This document shows positions 1 to 10,900 of a DNA stretch of 64,000 bases, piece by piece. Position 1 is the stretch's first letter; the number at the start of each line of letters is the position of its first letter. Location of the stretch: contig NZ_FNHB01000004.1 in NCBI RefSeq assembly GCF_900104455.1, forward strand, positions 15,755 through 79,754, in the 5' to 3' direction. A program made the translations under genes and the position numbers. The notes beneath the pieces are model-generated. The model did not search any database. It was not told the DNA's origin and worked only from the letters and a program-made list of their open reading frames with translations. This DNA comes from Dendrosporobacter quercicolus (GTDB taxonomy: Bacteria > Bacillota > Negativicutes > DSM-1736 > Dendrosporobacteraceae).

Positions 1-923
<923 letters not shown>

Positions 924-2486
924 ATGAAGATTAAAAAAAAGTTGATCATAGTCCCGCTGTTACTTGTTTTTATGCTGGGAATATCGGCAGCTCAGGCTGC
1001 AACGATTTTATATGTGCCGCAGGACGACCGGCCGGTAAGCCTGGAGGATGTGGTGGATACGGCTGAAGCAGCCAAACTGACCGTTTTGGCGCCGCCCGCC
1101 GAGTTGATTGCCAGCCGGGATAAAAAAGGCGATCCTGATCAGTTGTGGCAGTGGGTGAAGGACCATGCCGGCCAGGCGGATGCCCTGATATTGTCCGGCG
1201 ATGCCCTGATCTATGGAGGCCTGGTCGATTCACGGACTCACGAATTTGGCGAAGCTGTTTTAAAGGCTCGTCTGGAGCGTTTTCAGGAGCTGCAGAAAGC
1301 CCATCCCTTTACCCGGGTATATGTATATTCGACGGTTTTGCGGACACCGCAAGGCAGCGCCGGCGGTGTGGAACCCGCTTATTACGAGCAGTATGGCGGG
1401 AATATTTTTCAATTAACAGCATTGCGCGATAAAGAGGAAGTTGAAGGACTGACCAAAAAAGAGAAAAAGCTGCTGGCTAGCAACCTGGCGATTATTCCGC
1501 CCGATGCTTTAGCCGACTGGATGCAGCGCCGGCAAAAGAATTTTGACATTAATTCCAGTCTGATCGAGCTGAACCGGCAAGGCCTGTTTAAATTCTTTCT
1601 GCTTGGCCGGGACGACACGGCCCCGTATTCGCAAAGCCATAAAGAAAGCCGTGAACTGAGCATTTTGGCCGCTGATTTGCCTCAGTCCAGGTTCCAAACC
1701 TTTCCTGGCGCCGACCAACTGGGAATGGTGCTGCTGGCCAGGGCTTACAATGATTTAACTTACCGCATTCCGATTGTCAAGGTGAACTATGCAGCCGGGG
1801 CGGCCAAGGACAGTATTCCCAGCTATGAGGATCAAAAGGTCGGCCAGTCGATTGTTGCTCACGTTGTGGCCGCCGGCGGCATTGTGTTAAATAATCCTCT
1901 AAAGCCGGATCTGATTGTAAATGTGAACACGTCGGCGACAGGAAAAACACTTGAGGCCGGATCCCGGAAAAACACAACGGTGCTGACACCTGCTTTGCAT
2001 CAATTTGTTGATGCTATCCAAGCGCAGGTCGAAGCCGGAAAGCAGGTGGCTGTTGCCGATATTTCGTTTGCCAATGGCGCTGATAATGCGTTAATGACCG
2101 AATTATCACGCCGGAACCTGCTGGATAAACTTAGTGCCTATTCCGGCTGGAATACTGCCGGAAATACCGTGGGTTATGCTGTCGGTCAGGGGATGCTGAC
2201 CGGTTTAACCGATGATCAGGACCGTAAACGGCTGCTGGCTGTCCGTTATCTCGATGACTGGGCCTATCAGGCCAATATCAGGCAAGCGCTGACGGAAGAA
2301 TTTGTTTATCCCAATAGCGGCAGTCCGGTTTATCTTAATGAATTAAAGCCGCAGCTGACAGCTGAGCTTGAGAAGCGTGAACGTCAATTTGCCGAACAGC
2401 ACTTATGGCTGCCGCCGGAGCAAATTACGGCAACCTTCCCGTGGAACCGAATGTTTGAAGTTAACGTTAATATCGCTCCTGAATAG
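924..2486 (+). CDS. DUF4127 family secreted protein
   Basis: A 520-residue protein of the DUF4127 family, recognised by the N-terminal block YVPQDDRPVSLEDVV and the following ALILSGDALIYGGLVDSR segment. The ATG at 924 is preceded by GGAGGAAG and begins a clear Sec signal peptide: a Lys-rich start, a hydrophobic core, and an AQA-A cleavage site near residue 24. An in-frame upstream start at 882 would bury this signal, so 924 is preferred. The family's activity is unknown to me. Export to the periplasm or cell surface is inferred. It is monocistronic and closed by a GC-rich hairpin just downstream. Confidence 0.85.
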   Translation: MKIKKKLIIVPLLLVFMLGISAAQAATILYVPQDDRPVSLEDVVDTAEAAKLTVLAPPAELIASRDKKGDPDQLWQWVKDHAGQADALILSGDALIYGGLVDSRTHEFGEAVLKARLERFQELQKAHPFTRVYVYSTVLRTPQGSAGGVEPAYYEQYGGNIFQLTALRDKEEVEGLTKKEKKLLASNLAIIPPDALADWMQRRQKNFDINSSLIELNRQGLFKFFLLGRDDTAPYSQSHKESRELSILAADLPQSRFQTFPGADQLGMVLLARAYNDLTYRIPIVKVNYAAGAAKDSIPSYEDQKVGQSIVAHVVAAGGIVLNNPLKPDLIVNVNTSATGKTLEAGSRKNTTVLTPALHQFVDAIQAQVEAGKQVAVADISFANGADNALMTELSRRNLLDKLSAYSGWNTAGNTVGYAVGQGMLTGLTDDQDRKRLLAVRYLDDWAYQANIRQALTEEFVYPNSGSPVYLNELKPQLTAELEKRERQFAEQHLWLPPEQITATFPWNRMFEVNVNIAPE

Positions 2487-2505
2487 GAGGAGCTTAGTTA
2501 AGCAA

Positions 2506-2539
2506 AGCCTGCCGGCGGAGGGTCGCCGGCAGGCTCTTT
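2506..2539 (+). terminator. Probable terminator of the DUF4127 gene
   Basis: A 12-bp perfect inverted repeat, AGCCTGCCGGCG with CGCCGGCAGGCT, has a 6-base loop and is followed by a short CTTTG tract. The stem is strong but the U-run is weak. Confidence 0.6.
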
Positions 2540-2734
2540 GCCGCTTAACAATCTTCTGGAATTGTTGTAAAATAATCAGTATCAACCCTAAGACTGGATA
2601 TTTTGCAATCAGGGCGAGTGGGAATTTGCTATCATTGACGGCCGGAGGAAGTCCGCCGGCTGCCAGCTGGAGGGATTGTGGCGGTGGCGGCAACCGGTAT
2701 CGGGGCGCCAAGTTGTTCGAAGGATGTGTCTGAT

Positions 2735-3325
2735 ATGGAGCGCCTGTTTGAGTTTGTCATAGATTATCTCAGCATCTGGGGTTACTGGGCGATTATGATC
2801 GGCATGGCGCTGGAAAGCGCCTGTATCCCAATACCCAGTGAACTTATCTTTGGGTTTGCCGGTTATTTGGTACAGCTTGGCCGGCTGGAGTTTTCCCTGG
2901 CTGTTGCCGCCGGCGTTGCCGGAGGTCTGGCCGGTTCAATCATTGCCTATCTGGCCGGGGCATATGGCGGCAGAGCCTTGATTGACCAATACGGGAAATA
3001 TATTTTTTTGCCCAAAGACCATGTTGCGCTGGCGCAGCGATGGTTTGATCATTATGGTATCAGGGCGGTATTTTTCAGCCGGTTGCTGCCGGTTGTCCGT
3101 ACTTTTATTTCTTTGCCGGCCGGAATGGCCAGGGTCCATTTCGGTCAGTTTGTCCTGTATACCTTGTTAGGGTCTGTTCCCTGGACAATTGCCCTGATTT
3201 ATGCCGGTAAGCTGTTGGGAGCAAACTGGCAGCAGCTTACCGATTTTGGGCATCAGGCCAGTATGATTGTGCTTGCCGGGCTGGCGCTGGCGGCAGTTGT
3301 TTATTACCGGAAAAGAACAAAATAA
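2735..3325 (+). CDS. DedA/SNARE-associated family membrane protein
   Basis: This 196-residue polytopic membrane protein has the DedA signature: an N-terminal hydrophobic segment (IWGYWAIMIGMALESACIPIPSELIFGFAGYL), then GRALIDQYGKY, and the conserved FFSRLLPVVRTFISLPAGMARV block around residues 110-135. DedA proteins are inner-membrane proteins of the VTT superfamily implicated in undecaprenyl-phosphate or phospholipid flipping and envelope homeostasis. The ATG at 2735 starts with MERLFEF. A GTG at 2678 in the same frame would add 19 non-membrane residues and has no better ribosome site. It converges on glgC with only 13 bases between stop codons. Confidence 0.85.
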   Translation: MERLFEFVIDYLSIWGYWAIMIGMALESACIPIPSELIFGFAGYLVQLGRLEFSLAVAAGVAGGLAGSIIAYLAGAYGGRALIDQYGKYIFLPKDHVALAQRWFDHYGIRAVFFSRLLPVVRTFISLPAGMARVHFGQFVLYTLLGSVPWTIALIYAGKLLGANWQQLTDFGHQASMIVLAGLALAAVVYYRKRTK

Positions 3326-3338
3326 GTGTAGCCCCCGG

Positions 3339-4574
3339 TCAGGTCACAACCACAATGCCGGAAGGCGTGACCATATAACCTTGCTTGCGGTCAGCCTCAT
3401 GATCATAGCCGATTTGCGCGCCATCAGGAAGGGTGATATTTTCGTTAATAATTGCCCGTTTAATTTGCACATGGCGGCCGATTTCAACATGATCAAACAA
3501 TATGGAATCTTCGATTAAGCTATAGCTGTTAACCCGGCAGCACGGGCCGATAATCGAGCGGCGCACAGTGCTGCCGCTAATGATACAACCGCCGCAGACA
3601 AAAGAGTTGAGGCTTTGGCCGCGCCGTCCGTCCTCATCAAATACTGTGGTGGCGGGCGGAAAATTACCCTGGCTGGTAATGATGGGCCAGCGATAATTGT
3701 AAAGGTTGAGCTGGGGTACAATGTTGATCAAATCCATATTGGCGTCATAGTAAGAGTCGATGGTGCCGACATCTTTCCAATAGCCTTTTTCCACCGGGCC
3801 GGCGCCGGGAATTTCATTTTCGATAAAGTTATAGGTAAATACCCGGTCGCCGTCCTCCAGCATCATCGGAATAACGTGTTGGCCGAAGTCAAGATCGGCA
3901 TGCCGCCGTCGGCCTTTTTTCAGCACCTCAATGAGTTTTCCGGTGGTAAACACATAATTGCCCATTGAGGCAAAGCAGGTTGTCCGGTGGGGGATGGTCG
4001 CCGGGTCCCGGGGCTTTTCCGTAAAAGCTTGCACCCGGAAAGCTTCATCGACAGTGCAGATGCCAAACCGCTGGGCGTCTTCGCGGGGAACTTCCAGGGC
4101 GGCCAGGGTAACATCGGCTTTATTCAGAATATGATTGGCGATCATTTGGCTGATATCCATTTTATAAATATGGTCGCCGCCCAATATTGTCACATAATCA
4201 GCATCGGTGCTTTCCAAAATCCTCATAAATTGAAATATGGCATCGGCCGTGCCTTTAAACCATTCTTCACATTCATTGTTGGTTTCGGGGGAGATCGTGT
4301 CATAAAATTCGCCCAGGCCAACCCACTTGGACCAGGAGTCTTTAATGTACTTATTGAGGGCATACGCCCGGTACTGGGTCAAAATATAAACTTTTTTGAG
4401 ACCGGAATTGAAAAGATTGCTTAAAACAAAATCAATAATTTTGTATTTACCGCCAAAAGGAACAAAAGGTTTGGGCCTGTTTAAGGTAATTGGATGCAGA
4501 CGTTCACCTTTTCCTCCAGCCAAAACCATGGCGATGGTGTGTCGTGCAGCGTTACTTAAGACAGCGGTATGCAT
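3339..4574 (-). CDS. glgC: Glucose-1-phosphate adenylyltransferase
   Basis: A 411-residue ADP-glucose pyrophosphorylase, catalysing ATP + glucose-1-phosphate to ADP-glucose + PPi for glycogen synthesis. Visible motifs are the nucleotide-binding VLAGGKGERLHPITLNRPKP near residue 17, GGDHIYKMD, the sugar-phosphate site FTEKP and YWKDVGTIDSYY. A left-handed beta-helix occupies the C-terminal third. The start at 4574 has a GGAGGG ribosome site. The gene stands alone here; glgA, glgB and glgP are not in the window. Length and motifs fit the bacterial GlgC family well. Confidence 0.95.
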   Translation of the reverse strand: MHTAVLSNAARHTIAMVLAGGKGERLHPITLNRPKPFVPFGGKYKIIDFVLSNLFNSGLKKVYILTQYRAYALNKYIKDSWSKWVGLGEFYDTISPETNNECEEWFKGTADAIFQFMRILESTDADYVTILGGDHIYKMDISQMIANHILNKADVTLAALEVPREDAQRFGICTVDEAFRVQAFTEKPRDPATIPHRTTCFASMGNYVFTTGKLIEVLKKGRRRHADLDFGQHVIPMMLEDGDRVFTYNFIENEIPGAGPVEKGYWKDVGTIDSYYDANMDLINIVPQLNLYNYRWPIITSQGNFPPATTVFDEDGRRGQSLNSFVCGGCIISGSTVRRSIIGPCCRVNSYSLIEDSILFDHVEIGRHVQIKRAIINENITLPDGAQIGYDHEADRKQGYMVTPSGIVVVT

Positions 4575-4711
4575 ACTTTTCCCTCCCTTAACAAATTCCT
4601 CCCTAATTTGACTTCTTTAATTAAGAATATTCTGATAATCGATAAATATTTCCTGCCGGGATGATGAATATTTTGTCATTCGCTGTGATTTTTCCGGCAA
4701 ATGATTTTGGT

Positions 4712-4758
4712 CCAAGCCGTTTGAATTTTTGTCCTTGACGATAATTTAAACGGCTTGG
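4712..4758 (-). terminator. Inverted repeat between marR and glgC
   Basis: An 11-bp perfect repeat, CCAAGCCGTTT and AAACGGCTTGG, is separated by 25 bases. It lies just downstream of the minus-strand MarR gene and probably ends its transcript. The U-run after the stem is poor, so a regulatory role cannot be excluded. Confidence 0.4.
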
Positions 4759-4853
4759 CAATGTTTTAGACCCCTTGATTTCGCTCCCAATGCCTGGCAA
4801 TGGCCTGTTGTGAAGCTTTAACCGGCGGCAATCATGTCAGGCTTATGTAACGA

Positions 4854-5294
4854 TTATGGCAATTTATTCACTAGCCGGTGCAAATCAGTTAAAGCGCCGC
4901 TTAAACAGCTTAAATCCTGCCGGTTTAGATGCTCAAGCTTGTCAGACAGGATGCTGAGCGCTTTTTCCTTTATACTTTTGAGCAATTTCAGTCCGGCGTC
5001 GGTGATGCTTATTCTGATCATCCGTCTGTCAGCTTCATCATCTTCACGCTGCACCAGGCCTTCGGTAAATAACTTATCGATGATTGGGGTCAGCTGTTGT
5101 TTGGATATGACAATTTCAGCCGCCAGTTCGGTCATGGTGGCTTTTTTTGCGGTTAAAACAGTAAGTACATGGATCTGCAGTGGGCTAAGCAAGGGTTTCA
5201 TCTGAAAAGAAACCGGGCGGACAAATTTTTTGTCAAGCAGAGGGATAAGTTGAAAGAGCAGTTCGGTGCTATTTTGATCAGCCACAGATTTCAC
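4854..5294 (-). CDS. MarR-family transcriptional regulator of the adjacent efflux operon
   Basis: A 146-residue winged-helix regulator. The MarR pattern is clear: LSPLQIHVLTVLTAKKATMTELAAEIVISKQQLTPIIDKLFTEGLVQREDDEADRRMIRISIT, with the wing DEADRRMIRI around residues 87-97. It is divergent from the TolC/MFP/RND operon and separated by an AT-rich palindrome. The usual arrangement is a dimeric repressor that releases the pump operon on binding a phenolic or other lipophilic ligand. The ligand is not deducible. Local autoregulation through the shared operator is inferred. Confidence 0.9.
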   Translation of the reverse strand: MKSVADQNSTELLFQLIPLLDKKFVRPVSFQMKPLLSPLQIHVLTVLTAKKATMTELAAEIVISKQQLTPIIDKLFTEGLVQREDDEADRRMIRISITDAGLKLLKSIKEKALSILSDKLEHLNRQDLSCLSGALTDLHRLVNKLP

Positions 5295-5309
5295 TCCTTA
5301 TTTTGCATA

Positions 5310-5360
5310 TTGACAAAATAGACAAAAACAATTAGCATATAGTAAATAAATATTTACTAT
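5310..5360 (+). promoter_or_regulatory. Efflux operon promoter with MarR-type operator
   Basis: TTGACA at 5310-5315 and TAGCAT at 5333-5338 are spaced by 17 bases. Immediately downstream, 5339-5360 is a 10-2-10 inverted repeat (ATAGTAAATA-AA-TATTTACTAT) lying at or just after the expected start site. The layout fits repression by the divergent MarR protein. Further AT-rich half-sites follow to about 5400. Confidence 0.65.
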
Positions 5361-5465
5361 AAATAAAAATTTATTATAAATATTTATTTTAAATTATATC
5401 ACAAAATCCAAGTCAATTCCAAGGTCGGACTGCGACAATAGTTGATAATGAAAGGAGGCTTAAGC

Positions 5466-6758
5466 ATGAAGTTATATCAACGCTGCTTTTCCCTGGTTAT
5501 GGCTGCAGCGCTGCTGGCAAGCCCGTGTCAAGCGGGGCGTGCGGCACAGGTTGAGTTGTCTTTAGCAGACAGCATCACTTTGGCCATAACCAACAACTAT
5601 GATATAAAGTATGCGCAGGCGGCGAAAGAAAAATCCTACTGGGCCCTGCAGGAGGCCAAGAAGAACAAGGGAGTTTCCCTGGACTATACGCATACCGATC
5701 AACGCTACAACACTCCGCCGTCGGTTACATCGCCCGAATATCTGTATACCACTAATTTTGACAATCAGCTGGCGCTGAGTTTGCCGGTTTATTCCGGGGG
5801 TAAATTGGAAGGTCAGATTGAACAGGCCAAACTTGATTTACAGGTAGCGGATATGGAGGTTGAGGCGGCTAAGCAGCAGCTTAAACTGACAGCAGTTACG
5901 GACTATTTTACTGTGCTGGAGTACCGTAATGAGGTGCAGGTAAATCAGGAAACGGTAAAAAACTATACTGAACATTTAAGCTTAGTTCAGGCCAAATATG
6001 ACGCCGGTTTGGTGGACAAGAGCGATGTTTTGGCCAGTCAGGTTGATTTAGCCCAGGCCAGAAACAGCTTATTGAAAGCCCAAAACAGTTATGCCAACGC
6101 GGCAGCAACGCTGAACAATGACTTAGGATTGCCGCACACTACCGAGGTGGTATTAAAAGACGATTTTACATACGAACAATTTTCGGGGTCTTTGGAAGAA
6201 TGCCTTGCATACGCTGCAGGCAACCGGCCGGAAATAGCGCAGTATGAAGCAAAGGTGGCCAGCGCCCGGCAGGAAGTAAAGATTGCGAAAAGCGGCAATC
6301 TGCCGGCGGTAGACTTAACTGCCGAACAGGATTGGTACGATAGCCGCCTGCCTGGATCAAAAAACAGCAACTGGCTGGTTAAGCTGACTACTTCGTTTAA
6401 TGTTTTTGATTCGGGAGTAACTAAGTCGAAAATTAAGCAGGCGCAACATAGTGTTGCTATGGTCAGGGACAAAGCCGCTCAGCAGCGCGATGAAATTTTA
6501 CTGGCTGTACGTCAGTGCTATCTCAGTATGACGGAAGCTGAGCAGCGGATTGATACCAATAAAGTATCGGTGGTGCAGGCCGAGGAAAACCTCATGATCC
6601 AAAAAGCGCGCTATGAGGTTGGCGTAAGTACCAATCTTGATTTGCGCGATGCGGTATTATCGCTGGATTCAGCCAGAAAGGATTATATTCAGGCCGTCTA
6701 TGACTATCATACCAGCAAAGCGCAGCTGGAACAAGCAATGGGTATGCCGGTGGAATAA
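5466..6758 (+). CDS. TolC-family outer-membrane efflux protein
   Basis: A 430-residue outer-membrane channel protein with a signal peptide (MKLYQRCFSLVMAAALLASP) and two OEP repeats of long alpha-helices. Recognisable TolC-type segments are LSLADSITLAITNNYDIKYAQAAKE, LPVYSGGKLEGQIEQAKL and RYEVGVSTNLDLRDAVLSL. The ATG at 5466 follows AAAGGAGG; an upstream in-frame TTG would spoil the signal peptide. It is the first gene of a three-gene tripartite pump operon. Its presence indicates an outer membrane, which in a Firmicute points to Negativicutes or Halanaerobiia. Confidence 0.92.
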   Translation: MKLYQRCFSLVMAAALLASPCQAGRAAQVELSLADSITLAITNNYDIKYAQAAKEKSYWALQEAKKNKGVSLDYTHTDQRYNTPPSVTSPEYLYTTNFDNQLALSLPVYSGGKLEGQIEQAKLDLQVADMEVEAAKQQLKLTAVTDYFTVLEYRNEVQVNQETVKNYTEHLSLVQAKYDAGLVDKSDVLASQVDLAQARNSLLKAQNSYANAAATLNNDLGLPHTTEVVLKDDFTYEQFSGSLEECLAYAAGNRPEIAQYEAKVASARQEVKIAKSGNLPAVDLTAEQDWYDSRLPGSKNSNWLVKLTTSFNVFDSGVTKSKIKQAQHSVAMVRDKAAQQRDEILLAVRQCYLSMTEAEQRIDTNKVSVVQAEENLMIQKARYEVGVSTNLDLRDAVLSLDSARKDYIQAVYDYHTSKAQLEQAMGMPVE

Positions 6759-6786
6759 CAGTTTTTAGTTGGCAGGAGGATTGGCA

Positions 6787-7953
6787 ATGAACATTCAACA
6801 TTCAGGTAAACGATATTTGGCTGCAGGGCTGGTTGTAGTTTTGGCCGGCATTGTGATCTGGCGCAGCTATTTGCCGGGAGACGGGCAGGGAACGGCAACC
6901 CAGACGGTAGTGGTTAAGGCAATGCAGGTAATGCAGCGCGATACTCCTGTAAACAGCGAGTTTATCGGACAGGTTAAATCAAAAAGTGAAGTAAAAATTA
7001 TGTCTAAAGTGGCGGGCAATATTGTGGAAAAGATGGTGAACGGCGGCGACGCGATTCACCAGGGGCAGCCCTTATTCCGTATTGACAATAAACAATACAA
7101 GTCAGCGGTCAATTCGGCGCGGGCCAGCCTGCGGAAGGCGCAATCAACATTAAGTCATACGCGGCGTGAAGTCGCGCGGTATCAAAAGTTAGCCGCCGTT
7201 AACGGCGTTGCCCGCCAGACGCTGGACAGCTATGAAGCCCAGGCCGAGCAGGATGCGGCCGATGTTGCCGCCAGTCAGGCCGCCCTGCAGCAGGCGCTGG
7301 AGGATGAGCAGGATACACTGATTGTTTCACCGGTTGACGGCCGGATTGATGTCAATGATTTGAGTGTGGGCGACTATGTGGCGGCAGGTTCAACCGTTAT
7401 GGCCACCGTAGCGTCGCTGGACCCGGTTTGGGTGCAGTTCAGCATGAGCGAGAACGAGTACCTGAATCTGGCCGGGCAGGGCAATGGCTCTTTGCCGGCG
7501 TATTTAAAGGACAACCTCCGGCTGACGTTGAGCAATGGCGCTGAATATCCCTTAAGCGGTAAAATAGAACAAATTGATCAAGGGATTGATGACGCAACCG
7601 GAACCATTACGATAAAAGCTTTGTTTAATAATCCCGACAGGGTGCTTATTCCGGGGATGTTTGCCAGAGTAACGGCCCAGGGGGCTGTGTACAAGGGGGC
7701 AATTCTTATCCCGCAGCGGGCGGTCAAAGAACTGCTGGATAGCACAATGGTCATTGTGGTCAAAGAGGATGATACGGCGGAAAGCCGGACGGTCAAACTG
7801 GGGGAAAAGGCCGGCAATATGTGGATTGTGCAGGAAGGGCTGCAACCAGGCGAGCGAATTGTCGTGGAAGGGATTGATAAAGTAAAACAGGGAACAACAT
7901 TAAGCGTGACAATGATCGGGCCGGATGAGCCGCCGACTGCGGCGCAGCAATAG
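6787..7953 (+). CDS. RND efflux periplasmic adaptor (MFP/HlyD family)
   Basis: A 388-residue membrane-fusion protein. One N-terminal membrane anchor (residues about 12-31) is followed by the lipoyl-like half KVAGNIVEKMVNGGDAIHQGQPLFRID, an alpha-helical hairpin, the second lipoyl half DTLIVSPVDGRIDVNDLSVGDYV, and beta-barrel and membrane-proximal domains (IPQRAVKELLDSTMVIVV). It links the inner-membrane RND pump to the TolC channel. ATG 6787 is preceded by GGAGG, 28 bases after the TolC stop. There is no lipobox cysteine, so the anchor is a transmembrane helix rather than a lipid. Confidence 0.93.
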   Translation: MNIQHSGKRYLAAGLVVVLAGIVIWRSYLPGDGQGTATQTVVVKAMQVMQRDTPVNSEFIGQVKSKSEVKIMSKVAGNIVEKMVNGGDAIHQGQPLFRIDNKQYKSAVNSARASLRKAQSTLSHTRREVARYQKLAAVNGVARQTLDSYEAQAEQDAADVAASQAALQQALEDEQDTLIVSPVDGRIDVNDLSVGDYVAAGSTVMATVASLDPVWVQFSMSENEYLNLAGQGNGSLPAYLKDNLRLTLSNGAEYPLSGKIEQIDQGIDDATGTITIKALFNNPDRVLIPGMFARVTAQGAVYKGAILIPQRAVKELLDSTMVIVVKEDDTAESRTVKLGEKAGNMWIVQEGLQPGERIVVEGIDKVKQGTTLSVTMIGPDEPPTAAQQ

Positions 7954-7965
7954 GGGGAAGTGAAA

Positions 7966-10900
7966 ATGGCTAACTTTTTTATTAACCGCCCGGTATTCGC
8001 TATCGTTTTGTCGATCATTATCACAATTTTGGGCACTACCGCCGCTTTCCAGCTGCCGGTAGCGCAATATCCGCAAATTTCACCGCCGACAGTTTCCATC
8101 AGCACCAGTTACCAGGGGGCCAGCGCCGAGGTTGTCGATCAAACGGTGGCCCAAATTATTGAAGAACAGGTAAACGGTGTTGAGGGTATGGTATCGATGT
8201 CTTCGACCAGTACGGATTCGGGGTCGTATTCACTCTCCGTCCAGTTTGAAACAGGCAAAGATGCGGATACCGCAGCTGTGCAGACCCAAAACAGGGTATC
8301 GGAGGCCAATGCGTCCCTGCCCAGTTCGGTTCAGTCAACCGGGATTACCACCAGAAAAGCTTCACAGGATATGTCGATGATTTTTAATCTTTACTCGCCT
8401 AATGATGCGTTCGATGCCAATTTTCTTAAGAATTACGGCAGTATTTATCTGATTGACGATATTAAGCGGGTGTCAGGCGTAGGCGATGTTTCGGCGTTTG
8501 GCTCGGATTACAGTATGCGCATTTGGCTGCAGCCGGAGAAGCTGGCTCAGCTGGGGGTTGCGGTGACTGAGGTAACGGCGGCCATTGAGGCGCAAAACAA
8601 GCAAGCTCCCGCCGGTACTCTGGGACAAATGCCGGTAGATTCCGGACAGGATTTTCAGTATACGGCCAAGGTAAAAGGACGGCTAAGTGATACGAAGGAG
8701 TTTGAAAACATCGTTGTCCGCTCACAGTCCGATGGCGCCTTTATCCGGTTAAAGGATGTTGCCAGGGTTGAGCTGGGCAGTAAGGAATACAATTACAGCA
8801 GTATGATCAACGGACATTTGGGCGCAGGTTTTGCAATTAAACTGACAAGCGACGCCAATGCATTAGAGACGATCGGCAATGTCAAAAAGGTGTTGGAGCA
8901 AGCCGCGCAAAATTTTCCGCCGGGGATGGAATACAAAGTTGTTGTCGACAATACCAAGTTTGTCCGGGAGTCCATGCAGGAAGTGGTGAAAACCTTCGTT
9001 GAAGCATTGATTCTGGTCATGCTGGTGGTGTTTATCTTTTTGCAGAGCTGGCGGGCTACGCTGATTCCTTTGCTGGCCATTCCGGTGTCCCTGCTGGGTA
9101 CATTTGGCGCCTTTGTGGTATTGGGCTTTACCATCAATACGCTGACGTTATTTGCCATGGTGCTGGCCATCGGCCTGGTTGTTGATGATGCCATTGTGGT
9201 CATTGAAGCAGTCGAATATCATATGCGTTATTCCGGACTTACGCCAATGGAAGCAACCAAGCTGGCAATGAAGGAGGTTTCCGGGCCGGTTGTGGCCATT
9301 GCGTTTGTGCTGGCGTCGGTGTTTATTCCCGTGGCCTTCTTTGGCGGGACCATGGGCGTTTTATACAAGCAGTTTGCTCTGACCATTGTCGTTTCCATGG
9401 CTTTATCGGCGCTGGTGGCCTTGTCACTGACGCCGGCACTATGCATTTTACTGCTTAAGCCGCATCAGCCGAATGCTCATCAAGGGAGATTGGAGCGGTT
9501 TTTTCAGGCGTTTAACGGCTGGTTTGATCAATGCATTGCCCGGTACGGCCGGGGATTGGCCAGGCTGATGCCGAAAGCCCGTTTATGTATGGTTCTGCTG
9601 GCTGTGCTGGCCATCCTGACCGGCGGTTTGTATAAACTGGTTCCGGGAGCATTTGTGCCGGACGAAGATCAGGGCTTTTATATTACTTCAATTACGTTGC
9701 CGGAGGCTTCCAGCTTAAACCGGACCATCAACGTATTGAAGTCTTTTAGCGGAGAGCTGAGCGCTCAGGCGGGCGTTTCCGATATTATGTCGCTGGCGGG
9801 AATGGATGTTTTAGGCGGCGGCAATAAACCCAATGCCGGAGCCCTGTTTGTGTCGCTGGATTCGTGGTCGGAGCGCAATCGGCCGGAGCTTAAGGTAAAA
9901 GCCGAGATTGCCCAGACCTTTGGGAAAGGCGGCAACTTAGCTGAAGGAACGGTAATGGCTTTTGCACCGTCTAGTCTGCCTGGTTTAGGAATGGTGGGCG
10001 GATTTACCCTGATGCTCCAAGACCGGGGCGGCGGTACGCTAAGCGATTTGGACAATATTGCCCAGGAATTTATGGCGGCGGCTGAGGAACGCCCCGAAAT
10101 TGGTTCAATTACCTCCGGTTTCAAAGCCAATACGCCGGGCTATGAGTATGAGGTAGACCGGGATAAAGCTGAAAAACTGGGCGTGCAAGTGGATGAAATC
10201 TTTACCGCCCTGCAGACCTTTCTCGGAGGAACTCAGGTGAATGATTTCAATAAGTTTGGCCGGTCGTACAAGGTAACTGTACAGGCCGATACCGCTTTTC
10301 GCAGTGATGTTGATGCAACCAGATATCTATTTGTCAAAAGCTCCAACGATGGTATGGTGCCACTCAATACGTTGCTTAAACCCAAGAAAATCCAGTCTCC
10401 TTCGGTAATTACCCGCTATAATGGAGTGAAAGCTGTACAACTGAACGGAACCCAGGCTAGCGGGTATAGCTCCGGTCAGGCAATGACGGCGCTGGAAGAG
10501 GTTGCCGCCGAGGTTTTGCCGAGCGGTTACACCTATGAATGGTCCGGTCAAAGCCGGGAGGAAAAAGTATCCGGTGACCGGGCGCCTGTTGTTTTCGGAA
10601 TGGCGATCGTGTTTGTATTTTTATGTCTGGCGGCGCTGTATGAAAGCTGGAGCGTACCGTTTGCGGTGCTGCTGTCGGTCCCGACCGGAATATTTGGCGC
10701 ATTCCTGTTTCAGTACGCGCGTAATCTGGAAAATAGTGTGTATATGCAGATTGGGCTGGTAATGCTGATTGGTCTGGCAGCGAAAAATGCAATCCTCATC
10801 GTTGAGTTTGCTAAAATCAGGGTGGATAACGGCATGACGCCGGCGGAAGCGGCCATTGAAGCGGCCAAAATCAGGCTGCGCCCCATTCTGATGACGTCAC

